From assembly GCF_964204865.1 (NCBI RefSeq), contig NC_135260.1, positions 7,936,001 through 8,000,000 of the forward strand: a stretch of 64,000 bases of DNA, in the 5' to 3' direction. The position numbers and the translations under genes are program-made. Origin of the DNA: Styela clava (Eukaryota; Chordata; Ascidiacea; Stolidobranchia; Styelidae). The notes under the pieces were generated by a model, which had not been told where the DNA came from, searched no databases, and was given only the letters and a program-made list of their open reading frames with translations. Shown one piece after another: positions 47,064-58,187 of the stretch; positions within the stretch are counted from its first letter, which is position 1, and each line of letters starts with the position of its first letter.

Positions 47064-48661
47064 CAGGGATTCGCAAACTGGGGGGCGGCGGACCCCTATA
47101 ACAGTTCAAACCCTCACTCATTTTCCCGTCTAACTGTTTAATCCATCAGACCGCAAATGTCACGCCACACCTTATTTTTGGTATGCTGCACGTTTGGTGC
47201 AGTTTATTTACTGGCATTTTGAAAGCCAAAATGAAAGGTGATTTGATAATGAAATCATGTAAAAACTAGTGCATACAGATCTTCATCAGATCGCTTGTTC
47301 CAACGTACATTACAAAATTTTGTTCACGTAGAATCTCAGAATACCGATAAATTGTGTAAATGTTTGCTATTAGTCAACATAGCCTATCGTATCATTTATA
47401 TAAACGGCACTTGAAGTGTGCCTTAATATGGCCCATTAGCACAATTAATGATGATATATTTGCGAAATACCGATGGTATATAACGAAGAAATAAACTGTA
47501 TATTGAATATCTTGCATGACGGAAATAAATATCTGAATCTGAATCTATCGGTACTGAATAGCCAGTTGAAGTGGCACGGTGAATATAAATTTTATCATGT
47601 TCATCATATTAAATATTGAATGTGAGTTCTGGTTTAAAGTTTTTCAAACTATAGGGACAAAGTAGTAAGAACTAGATTATTACATCATAGGGGGGTTCCC
47701 CCGAGAGTTTTAATAGCCACTGACAGTAGATTAGGCGTTGCGGTTCCGAGTGGGTTTGAGTTTGATGGAAAGCGTGCCAATGGATCTTTGAATGCTAAAG
47801 GTTGTCGACCCGTGATCTATATATATCACATAGTCAAATAATCCAGCACTGCGGTGACGTCATCAAACTTAAAAAATTGTGCGTCCTGGTCAGGTCTTCG
47901 TCTCCATATATTCAAGGATCGCTCTATTCTACGTTTAAGTGAGCCCGCGTGACATTATATATTCTTCTAAAATAGTCTATTGTGACATGCAATTTACAAT
48001 TTACTGTACTCGCGTGCAGTAAATATATACCGTAAATCATAATACAACCTTCCAATGTATGGAATCAAAGATGATGTTGTTAGTATTAATAAAATACACA
48101 TATGAAACACATGAAAGATCAAAGTAAATAAGCAATAATGCAATTGTATATAAATACACAAATTTTTTATGATCAATAGAACAAGACAACAACAACCGTA
48201 ACTATGAAAGCAGATTGTGAAATATAGCTTAACAGTAGAGATGCAAAAAGCGCACAAATAAAGAATTAAATTGTACGACTCCAAAAAAATGGCTTCGGTA
48301 ATTTGCGAAATATTTTCGAGATAAAATCAAATCTTAAATCCTCTGCTGCTGTGAATAAAGTTACCAAAATTCTCGTTCCCGATTGTTTTGAACATCCCCT
48401 ATCTAATTCAATCTACCTTTATTAGTAGTCATGTCTGACATTTACACCCTACAAAATTTTTACCCTCAAACATTTGTGTGCGAGTAAATTTCATTTCTTT
48501 GTTTCAATTATGCTTTTGGCTAGGGTAGATTTTGACACTCTCCATCCTTTACAGCAGTCTATGAAGTTAACTGAAAGATTATTGTATTGTCCCCAATATA
48601 AATTGAATGAGGTGTCAAGTATAATGCTATAATACCTAATTCAGTTGGACCCTAAATCTGC
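47064..48661. other. Non-coding stretch; hAT-like end and AT-rich DNA
   Basis: At 47065, CAGGGATTCGCAAACTGGGG resembles a hAT terminus; a matching right end was not found. The rest is AT-rich with no supported exon. The 3' UTR of the C-type lectin gene should extend into it from 48661 downward. Confidence 0.4.
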
Positions 48662-51600
48662 TCATACTTCACAAATGTAATAAAAGTATCTGGAACAAGA
48701 TATGTCGTTGATATCGTTTAGTTTAGTCAAATGAGCACATTTTTCATCTCCTTCTTCGTTGTTCGGCTCATTTTCACCCCAGGCTGTGGAGTTCATATCG
48801 TATAGGCCCCCATCCGACCACGCCCACTCATTGTCTTGAGACGTTCTATCTAATCCAATCCAAGAATAAACAGAAGTGGTTTTGACATTTTCCTCGATCT
48901 CCCTAAAATATTAGACATACTAGTAAATAGTACATATCTGATTGAATTTGTCTTTTATTACAAATATATTTTTAAAGTACATATGGAAAACAACAACTAA
49001 CATTCTACACGAATCAAATACTTTCTTTGCCATTTATGACAACAAAATTGCAAAAGGGTTTATTTTAACTTTACGTATATGAACGAAATAAATTTGTGTT
49101 TTAACGGAAAAGCAAACTCGTCCGGGCATTTAGTTCTTAATTACGCGAGAGTCAAGGCTTTGCAGTTAAATATCACCAGTAATTTCGTTCCTGCAAGCCC
49201 GATACGCTAATAGCAGAAGTACAATCGCTTTTAAAAATGATTGCTAATTTACTTGCTAAAAATGGTAACAATCAAAATACCAAATCATGCATACTTTCTT
49301 ATTTTTGAATCACGAATACCAGTCGATTCCAGTCGAGCTCCAAATTTTTCACATTCTGCCTTCGAGTTCACGTAGTTTCTTGATCTTTCCGACTGCTTGT
49401 AGAAGTGAGAATTACTGGCCGCGTACCATCCATTCAGTATATATGTATCTTTTACTAGATGGTGAACTCTTTCCGATTGACTTTTCTGTAATTTTGTATG
49501 AAACAAAATTGCTTTAGAAATATAAAAAAACATTGAAGAAAACTATGGAACAATAATACATTTAACAACATATCACATTATCGAACGGGAGCACAACATC
49601 TCGCGTCATACTTTCACTTCTTCCATACCTCCGCGTGTTCGCGTTTTGTACGATTAGTAATATCTTCATGGGGGTTAGGCCTAAAAGTTTTTATGCGTTT
49701 ATTGAATTTATTTTTCAAATATTTATAATGATTAATATTTTTAGAAGATAGGTCTCTAATTCAGATCTTGTCTCGCACAACTATGATGTTATTTATAATG
49801 ATGTTAGAACGTGTTTTTATGTCCTATCTGCATCACAATTCATACTTCTGTGAATATAAGGAAGTATGTTTTGAATGAATTTTGAAAACAAGTTTTAAAA
49901 TTGAATGAGCATTTTTAAATCAGATTGCGCGCAGAAAATTAGTGTATCATACGGGATACTTTCAGGATATTGCATAATAGCATAATAGAGGAGCGTGTAT
50001 CTATTCTACAGCATTCATGAAAAATGATAAGCACGAATTTGGCCTATCGTATTCCAATTTAAGGGTAATGCATAATGGCATAACAAACATTCTTATATTA
50101 TAGAAGATTTGTTATTTAAAAAATGTTCTGTTTCTGTGTTACAAATTCACGATTTTTCATTAATACTTTTTAGCTATTATTCGAGTGTTTCTGACCTCAC
50201 TTTGAGCAAGCATGTATACTCAACTGAATTGTTGAAAAATGATTCAAGATCAATCAGACGATTGTCATGTTGTTCCAACTTTCTTCCCAGAACCCAAGAA
50301 ACGTTCGAGATCGATAGATTCATTTCTAAATCAGAAAAAGTTATAATTAAAACGACACTGTAAAACAGTTTCTTTTATTCAGTCTGAGAAGCCATTGCAA
50401 TTCTGATCGACAGGCGGATTCTTGGTGTACTGAACAATTTGAATAAACTCGATATTTTCTTATTCAATGAGTTCTTTGTTGGTATTTCTAATTCGAAAAT
50501 ATTCTCTATTCCTGATCTAATGTGATGACACTGTGTGACACAATTTTTTTTCCTGACATCTATTTTTATTTTCTAATAGATTACGCGCCAAAACCTAACA
50601 AAATGACATTAATAAAAAGAATATTGATTGATTTTAGGTTTCCTTGGTTCCAAAATTTTATTTAACATGTATTTGTATTAATTCTTACATAGTATACAAG
50701 GAAAAGTTTTCCGGGATATCAAAAATAATAAAGAAAAAGCACCAGACTATGTTATAACCAAAGATTTATACGATTTTATGTTATCATTTTAAACAAAAAC
50801 CGGATTTCGAGGAAGTCTCTCAATTTTCCCAAAACCAAATTTAAAAAATGAGAAATGTGAGTTTATAAATGCAGGAAATATATGTGAAAAGCTGAAAACG
50901 AAGCAAATCGTTTTGTGTCTCAGTGTAATTAGAGTCTTGTCCGTAGATTTTCAAGATTCAAAAAAAGAATAATTGAATGTTAAAAAAATAAAATAAAAGT
51001 CATCATATACCATGGAATTGATCTCTATTTTTGGAGTCTTCTTTGTCGATAACATTGTGGAGATTTGCAATTGCGGCGTACAATTCAGCATTGACAACAA
51101 AACAGACGACGATCAGCACAATAAATAGGACAGTTAACGACGTAATCCCTAACAAGATCAGTTTTTGTTTCTGAAACTTGTGTTTGACAACATTTTGTGA
51201 TGATCGGCGATTAACTGAAATATACACGAGATAATTTACTTTATAAATGCAACGCATTAACTTCGACGAGCCAGTCTATTGATTCAAAGAATTCAAAGAT
51301 TTTTCGGATAGGAATGCAATACTATTCTATGGTAATGTGTTGACTAAGTTAAACCCCCATTATGGCATTGAAGCTGATGATTAAATGGTTTAAACCAAGG
51401 TTCCATTAGTCATCTTGGCTCCTTCAGTACAGCAAGTTTTCATCCGAATCCGAGAGTGAGTATTAATATATGTGTACTGTTTAAATATATTTAAATACCT
51501 ATTAGGTTAGCCATTATTATTCAGCTTGCTACACGTGGAAAATAATTTTGTTTTACCAGTATTAGGTTTTGCACATATAAATATATAGCTTATAAAGTTC

Positions 51601-52066
51601 TTCTTATAGCCTTACAGGTATTGCACATGGGTTCCTCGAGTCTCTGGAATGTTTTATTGGGATTTCGTTCCACCAAAAAGGTTAAAAACCACTAATATAA
51701 ATTTGTTTTAAAAGGTTTAGGCGTGCTGCTGATCTTCAAACTGGAAATGTGCACTCAGGCATTGTTTGCTATAAACCCCTAACTACGGGCATGTTGCAAC
51801 TATATGAACATCTGTTGCAACTATATGAACCTATATTGCACCTGCATTTTTTTACAACTTTTCCCTCAGTACCCACAACACTTGCAAATGAAGATTTGGG
51901 GTTCATTGCGAGAAAATATGTATGAGAAAATAGAGTTTGTTTGCTAAAGTGTTAGACTTTTAAACGTGTTACCTTCGTTATACTCTTCATAATCATTCCG
52001 TGGTGGTGGTAACGGAAGCTCCAGTTCATATACATTAGCTATTTCAACTTGAGTTTTTGTAGCCAT
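48662..52066 (-). CDS. Type II transmembrane C-type lectin receptor
   Basis: Five exons, 52066-51973, 51214-51011, 50325-50201, 49485-49295 and 48902-48662, total 855 nt (284 aa) with every phase matching. Residues 1-31 are a cytoplasmic tail with proline and tyrosine motifs (LPLPPPRNDYEEYNEV). Residues 32-49 are basic, and 50-75 form the membrane helix (LTVLFIVLIVVCFVV). A stalk (76-150) has possible N-glycosylation sites (NLS, NVS, NNS). The C-type lectin-like domain runs from about 158 to the end. It shows WYAASNSHFYKQ, the cysteines of KAECEKF, WIGLDR, WAWSDGG, the EPN motif typical of mannose-type calcium binding (GENEPNNEEGDEKC), and LNDINDISC with final YYICEV. In this fold EPN plus ND residues bind Ca2+ and sugar. 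The tail resembles that of the fibrinogen-domain gene at 9761-15511. The start is the first ATG after an upstream acceptor-like CAG. Confidence 0.9.
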
Positions 52067-52949
52067 CTGCATCAAACAATGTAGCGTATTGCACATAAAT
52101 GATCAATTTAAAAAATATTACTATCTAAAACTTGACAACATTTCACTTCTGTTGTGCGAAGATTGTACTCAATGGTACCTGCTCTGTGAAAAAGCTATTT
52201 GACTTATTGTCTTCAAGTGACAACTAAATATTCAATTTATGACTCACAAGTCATGTTATAAAATTGGCTAATTTCATGTGGTATGTCGTAATACGTGGGA
52301 GCACCGTAGGTAATGTGTATTATATATGGTAAAGTGCATCTGATTTGAAGGTGGTATAATCAATTTCTATAAAACAGAAATAACTGTATACAAATTTTGA
52401 ATCGCATGATGTCGAAATATTTACCACAAACGTAAAGAGTGGGCGTGCTACTGTTCAAATAGAAAGTGTTTTCATTTACTGACCTCATTGAATTATGCGC
52501 ACAAAGTTAAAATTCCAGTTTGCATAACTGATTAATTTAAACATGACTGATTTAAACTTAGGTAAAAATGAATATATACTCAAGATTTTTGCATCCTGTC
52601 AGAATACAAATAATTGAAATTCATATCTGTATTTGTTAAATTAGACCAAATGTTATTCATTTACCATTTTTATATAATCTAATTTCGTATTATCCTACAG
52701 CAATTTTTCGCACGCAATCAGGCACAATTTTGCTCTAGTTGACGATCTTGCGATTGACTGAATTTACTTGCAAAGCTTTCGACGTTTTGAAATTTGATCA
52801 ATCTCTCTCCTTTGACTACAGGCAAAATATGGCATTTATTGTTAAAGTATTTTAACACCCACCTATCAAAGAAAATGCATAAATACTTGTAATGTCAGTC
52901 AGTTACTTCACTACTCCGAATCTTTTTGATTTTGGAACGGGTGATATGG
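52067..52949. other. Upstream flank of the C-type lectin gene
   Basis: About 0.9 kb without a supported exon. It should carry the lectin promoter and 5' UTR. AT-rich, with no core promoter motif I would commit to. Confidence 0.4.
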
Positions 52950-53535
52950 CAGTGGCTCTCAACCGGGGGCCCAAGTTCCAGGGGGGCTACGACACAAGGC
53001 TAATAATTGATCATGAGGCGACTTTGTTTGCATAATTTCTTTCTAAAATCAAATTTCCGTTCACCGCTTTTTCATTACCTAACTAGGTTATTTGCGATCA
53101 CTGGGTATATTCACTTTCTTGTGCGTGAATTGTTTGATCATAATGGAATTTGGAATCCACCAATCAAAACAGTTCGCTGGTAGGCCGTCTAACCTGCAGC
53201 CGGGCGATTTCATCAAACTGCGAGATAACTTTCGCTATCGTATTATAGACGCAATATCCCATATGTAAATTCATAATCATCGTTGGCTTTACCAAAGTAA
53301 CTCGAGATGACAGAGAATGTGTTCAATGCCTGCATTACTCGTATGTATTGTGCAATGAATCATTACGTTCACCTAAACTCCAAAAGTGAAATGACAAAAA
53401 TCATACGCAGGTTAAAGACTTTGTCACAACCTATTTGTGCGAATCTGTTTTTTTTTTTCTGATCTTGTTAGCATCAAAAGCGTCTCCAGTTTGACAGTGA
53501 CATTCGTCTGGCTATATCAATGACGGTCCCTAGAA

Positions 53536-53647
53536 GGCGCTCCCGAAGTATGTGCACCAAGATGGCGCACAACCTGAACCCTAACCTGGTACAACCACTG
53601 TGTTCAGGTTGTGCGCCATCTTGGTGCACATACTTCTGAAGGTCCCC
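53536..53647. mobile_element. Snap-back MITE, copy e
   Basis: Arms GCTCCCGAAGTATGTGCACC and its complement near 53620-53640 enclose a short loop. The inner block CAAGATGGCGCACAACCTGA pairs with TTCAGGTTGTGCGCCATCTT. The pairing is nearly perfect, the best of the short copies in this window. Confidence 0.85.
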
Positions 53648-53653
53648 CTAGAA

Positions 53654-55005
53654 CAGTGTTTCCAAACCCGAGTCCGGGGTCTCAATTGAGTCCGTGGAGC
53701 GTTTGAATGAGTCCGCAAGGAGCCAGAAATTCGCTGTGGGCCGCAAATGTTTTTGCGAAACTTAACCATCAGCCACCTTACGATTTACGTTAGAATTTTT
53801 ATAAAACATAAAAAGCAAGTTTATTCACATAACTTTAATCGAGTCAATAATTACTGGATACTGAGTAGGGCTAGGCATATATTCGAATATTCAACTATTA
53901 GAATAGCAGTTTACTATTCGAAAATATGGTAGCAGGTGGCGCGACAGGTCACTTGCGCGTCGCTTGATCAAACGATTGGATTTCACAACTCCCTTGCGGA
54001 TTTCCGACGAAAACACGAGTCAGCACACGCGTGGATAGATACCTAAGTGGTGTTTCTCGCGAGCTCGAACAACGAGGAATAATTTTTTTGTGGTAGGTGT
54101 CAATGGTGGCAACCTAAATATTCTAAATTGAAAATCGGCAATACAAAATACTGAAAATAAAACGAAGAACACCATAAGTTTTGCTTTATGATGGTCCGCG
54201 ACCGATTCAAAACGGTTTTTAGAGATTGCAAATCGCAAAATTTCGGGTGCTACCGTAGTATACGGATCAGGGCATTTCCCTTAGTATTCTTTGCTTTACT
54301 GCCTCTACATTGGTACGTACAGTACTGGAGCGCCGTAAGTGTTGTACGAACAGCTCAGATTTGTCGTATTCACAAAGATACGAATAAAACAAAATATAAT
54401 CGGGCATTTTTATTTCGTCAACACAACCGCAGATTCAAACGATCTCAATTAAATTAATTAGGAAGGCGATGGATATTTTTGTTTGATTTACTAATATACT
54501 TCAATTATATTTTTAATAAGTACTAAATCAAGTTGTACTTTCTGGAAATTTATAGCATATAGTGAGATTTTTCTAACGGCGATAACAAATTCGCAAGATC
54601 GAAAAAAATATGTATCTAACTTAATATAATTGAGCAATATATTTTTACATTGTTATGTTCGCAGATTGCCGTGGAATTTTAAAGATGTAATGCTTTCATC
54701 TTGTCATAAATCGACGCATCCGCGAGTGACCATGAACACAATTAAATTAAAATAGAAAGACATTTTAAATTCTCGTAGTTGTCAGAGATTGAATATTGTG
54801 CGACAGAAAAAGCCATTTATACACTAACAAACGCGTAATTGTGGCGAATTTCCGATTTCGAAACTCGTTAATATTCTGTTGTGTTTGGTGTTATTGTTAT
54901 TATACTTTTTTACACAGAGTACGGTTGCAATAAACGCACGTTGAGTCCCCAATGGTTTTCGCCGGTGAGAAATAGTCCGCGACCAAAAAAGGTTGGGAAA
55001 CGCTG
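53654..55005. mobile_element. hAT-type element nested in the outer element
   Basis: A 1352-bp element with ends CAGTGTTTCCAAACC and GGTTGGGAAACGCTG and a perfect 8-bp duplication CCCTAGAA (53646-53653 and 55006-55013). The interior has no transposase frame. A diverged copy in the opposite orientation lies at 56035-57455. Confidence 0.93.
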
Positions 55006-56034
55006 CCCTAGAATTAGAAACCTCGTCAGACAATCCAAAGCGCAATATACTCATTAGTTGTATTCCAAAACGCTTGGCCTTTCTTGTCTGCGGGTTGTTC
55101 CATAAAAGGTCGTAAAAACATAATACAATCCAACACGTTTAGTTTTTGGAATGACGTACAGGGGGCTACGAGAACAAAAAGGCACCGGAAGAGGGCCACG
55201 AATCATAAAAGGTTGAGAACCACTGTGATATGGGATCATAAATGTAATGACAACATTCTCAGGTTTAATAAGAAACATGGAAATTATTAGTTAGTAATAC
55301 TCTTAGCAGCTATTCTATGCACTGGGTTGCCAGCAATGCATAAAAAATGATTCATAGTCACAGTTCAATCGTTTATGCTGACGTATACATATGGTACAAT
55401 AGATGGTATAAGTTTGAAGTCCCATGACTCATTGAAATCTGCAAGATCAGATAATTCTTTGTATATCCCCGTAACTTGAAACTGCATTATTTCCTGCTTC
55501 GCTGTACATCTATGTTAAAGTGTTAAGAAAATCATTTGACGAAGACGATACCAGACAGAAGTCTTTTGTATTGCTCAACATTTCTATCATGGCTGACTGA
55601 TAGTTGGAATAAGGTAAGTGAAATGAGCTTTAGCAATTATTGTTTTCCTTTAAAATAGGTTAATTATGTTTAGAAAGAATTTGAGCGTTCGAATAATTTT
55701 TGCCGATGAAATTTTACAAATCGCGACTCGCTATTCCGTAAATGTCTGAACGGTAGATATATATCTAAAAAAAAATAGAAAAAATCAATTATACCAATAC
55801 GAATGTCAAATGCCTATAACTGTGGTACCGATGTAATAGCATTCTAGACGCCCAAACGTATGATCATTCGAATGTCTTCTCAAATCCAAATTACAAATCA
55901 GTCCTATCACTGTTGTAATTCACGTCGGTACTGGTATGCAAGATTACAGGTTTAAAATTTTGTAAAACTGATTGTTGTTTAATTTTTGTTATCCTGTTAA
56001 TATTTCTTGTACTAAATATTTACCGTTTTTAAAA

Positions 56035-57455
56035 CAGCGTTTCCCAACCTTTTTTGGTCGCGGACTGTTTCTTCACCGGCGAAAACCTTTGCGGGACTCA
56101 AGGTGCGTTTATTGCAACCGTACTCTATGTGAAGAAGCAATAAAACCGAACACAACAGGATTTTAACAAATTTCAAAATCGGAAATTCGTCGCAATTACG
56201 CGTTCGTTAAAAGAGCCGACTTTTTCAGTGTATAATGGCCTTTTCTGTCGCACAATATTCAATTCACGATAACGACAAGAATTTGAAATGTCTTTCTATT
56301 TTAATTTAGTTGTGTTTATGGTAACTCGTGGTTGCGTCGACTTACGACAGGATGAAAGCATCACCCTTTTTAAAATGCCACAGCAATCTGCGAACATAAT
56401 AATGTGAGAATATATTGCCCGATTATATTTAGTTTTGATACATATTTTTTGCGATCATGCGAATTTGTTATCGCCGTTAGAAAAACCCCATTATCTGCTA
56501 TAAATTTCCAGAAAGTACAACTTGATTTAGTACCTATTAAAAATATATCTTAGGTAAATTAGTAAATCAAAAATTCAAATTCATCGCCTTGCTTTATTAT
56601 TAATTTAATTGTGATCTGCGTCGCATTTTGATCTGCCGTTGTGTTGACGGAATAAAAGCAATATATACTACTCAGAAAATATCATGACAATCCGTGGACA
56701 CAAAAATGCGTGCTAAAGTGCCCCATTAAATTTTGTTTTAATTCGTATTTTTGTGGATTCGACAAATCTGAGCTGTTCGTATAACACTTACGGCACTCCA
56801 GTACTGTACGTACCAATGTGGAGGCAGTAAAGGAAATAATCCTAAGGAAAATTCGTATACTGGTACGTATCTATATGATAGCGGTAGCACTCGAAATTTT
56901 GCGGTTTGCAATGTTCAAAAAAGCATTTTTAATCGGTCGCGGACCATTATAATACAAAATTTATGGTGTGTTCGTTTTATTTTTAGTATTTTGTATTGCC
57001 ATTTCTCAATTCTGAAAATTTGGGTTGCCACCTACCAGAAAAAAATTTATTCCTCGTTGTTCGAACTCGCGAGAAACACCACTTAGGTATCTATCGACGC
57101 GTGTGCAGACTCGTGTTTTCGTCGTAAATCCGCAAGTGAGTTGTGAAATCCAATCGTTCGATTGAGCGACGCGCAAGTCACCTGTCGCGTCACCTGTTGC
57201 TAAATTTTAAATAGTAAATTGCTATTTTAATAGTTGAATATTCGAATATATGCTCAGCCATACTCATTAACCAGTAGTAATTATTGACTCAATTAATGAT
57301 GTTATGTAAATAAACTTGCTTTTTCTGTTTTACGTAAATTCTAACGTAAATCGTAACTTGGATGATAGTCGAGTTTCGCAAAAACGTTTGCCGTTCGCAG
57401 TGAATTTCTGGCTCGTTGCGGACTCATTCAAACGTTCCGCGAACTCATTCGAGAC
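56035..57455. mobile_element. Inverted, truncated copy of the 53654-55005 hAT element
   Basis: It begins CAGCGTTTCCCAACCTTTTT, the complement of the other copy's right end, and follows that copy in reverse for its whole length. It stops after GGACTCATTCAAACGTTCCG without the expected terminal repeat. The right end is therefore lost, and no target duplication can be given. Confidence 0.85.
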
Positions 57456-57597
57456 TTAGATATTTATTGCGTAATGTCCAAAAAAAAATATTTATCCATA
57501 TACAAAACCTCCATCTCTAGGGTGATTGTATGTCATTGTAAAGGTATTTTGAAGATTGATATAGTTTATCGTGAAATCGACATTGCTTTTGTTTCAG

Positions 57598-57773
57598 AAT
57601 ACAATTTCTACGATTTGTTCAAAGCAAACAGCAATGCTCAGTTATTTCAAAATAAATCAAACTTCGTTTTGAAAGTAAAGACATGGAAACTAAAGAATCA
57701 AGCAAAGAAAGGACGAGAATACCGTCGGCACTGCCCGAAAAAAAGAATTCAAACCTTGAAAGTGGGCGAATAA
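57598..57773 (+). CDS. Possible terminal exon, unrecognised
   Basis: A strong acceptor (TTTTGTTTCAG) precedes an open phase-1 frame of 58 codons ending TAA, with AATAAA overlapping the stop region. The peptide is basic with one Cys-Pro (RRHCPKKRIQTLKVGE). The pattern F-V-L-K-V-K-x-W-K-L-K followed by a Cys-Pro is faintly like part of a netrin-type (NTR) domain, but that is speculation. Upstream exons would fall inside the hAT copy at 56035-57455 or beyond, and none was found. Confidence 0.3.
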
Positions 57774-57871
57774 ATTTTCACACATTTCTCCTTTTTTTGA
57801 CTAATAGCTGTGTTCTGCATACTATATGATGTTCGGTAAATTGAAAATAAAAATAACTTAACTCTAATGCA

Positions 57872-58099
57872 ATGGTATCAGGTATAGACCAAGTTATTAT
57901 TCAGCATATTTACGGCAAGAAGATTTGCTTAAATAACTATAAGATTCTTCCAATAAGATATGAACATAATGGATATAGCGTACAGAGACGCTCGGTTTTC
58001 CGAGATTTTCACATTCAGCAAAAGCAAGGTTCTTGCGTAGACCCAAACAGAGTTGAAGTAAAAACAGTAAAATGTCATATTACTTGGTTAAAAAAATAA
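57872..58099 (+). CDS. Possible exon or small open frame, unrecognised
   Basis: A 75-codon frame ending TAA, with AATAAA at 58124. The sequence (GSCVDPNRVEVKTVKCHITW near the end) looks protein-like, with three cysteines and a closing aromatic. A possible acceptor (GGTATCAG at about 57880-57887) is weak. I could not join it in frame to the 57598-57773 segment. Confidence 0.3.
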   Translation: MVSGIDQVIIQHIYGKKICLNNYKILPIRYEHNGYSVQRRSVFRDFHIQQKQGSCVDPNRVEVKTVKCHITWLKK

Positions 58100-58123
58100 T
58101 AAAATACTACTACCCAAATACTA

Positions 58124-58129
58124 AATAAA
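58124..58129 (+). terminator. Candidate polyadenylation signal
   Basis: AATAAA 25 bp after the stop codon of the 57872-58099 frame and only about 40 bp before a strong acceptor at 58164. If real, two plus-strand transcripts are packed very closely here. Confidence 0.35.
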
Positions 58130-58187
58130 AGTCTGTTGCTAAACTTAATTTTTTATCTCAACAGTTCCAATACCGGATAGCAGCACG

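Larger units (their letters stand above)
52950..55225. mobile_element. hAT-type element (outer) carrying a nested hAT element and a MITE
   Basis: Ends CAGTGGCTCTCAACC and GGTTGAGAACCACTG match the family of the 10379-11519 element. A perfect 8-bp duplication TGATATGG flanks it (52942-52949 and 55226-55233). Inside are a snap-back MITE (53536-53647) and a full hAT element (53654-55005). Confidence 0.93.

Noticed and set aside
57474-57597. Extension of the 57598-57773 frame upstream to an ATG
   Set aside because: A strong acceptor at 57597 and a change in composition suggest this part is intron or flank.
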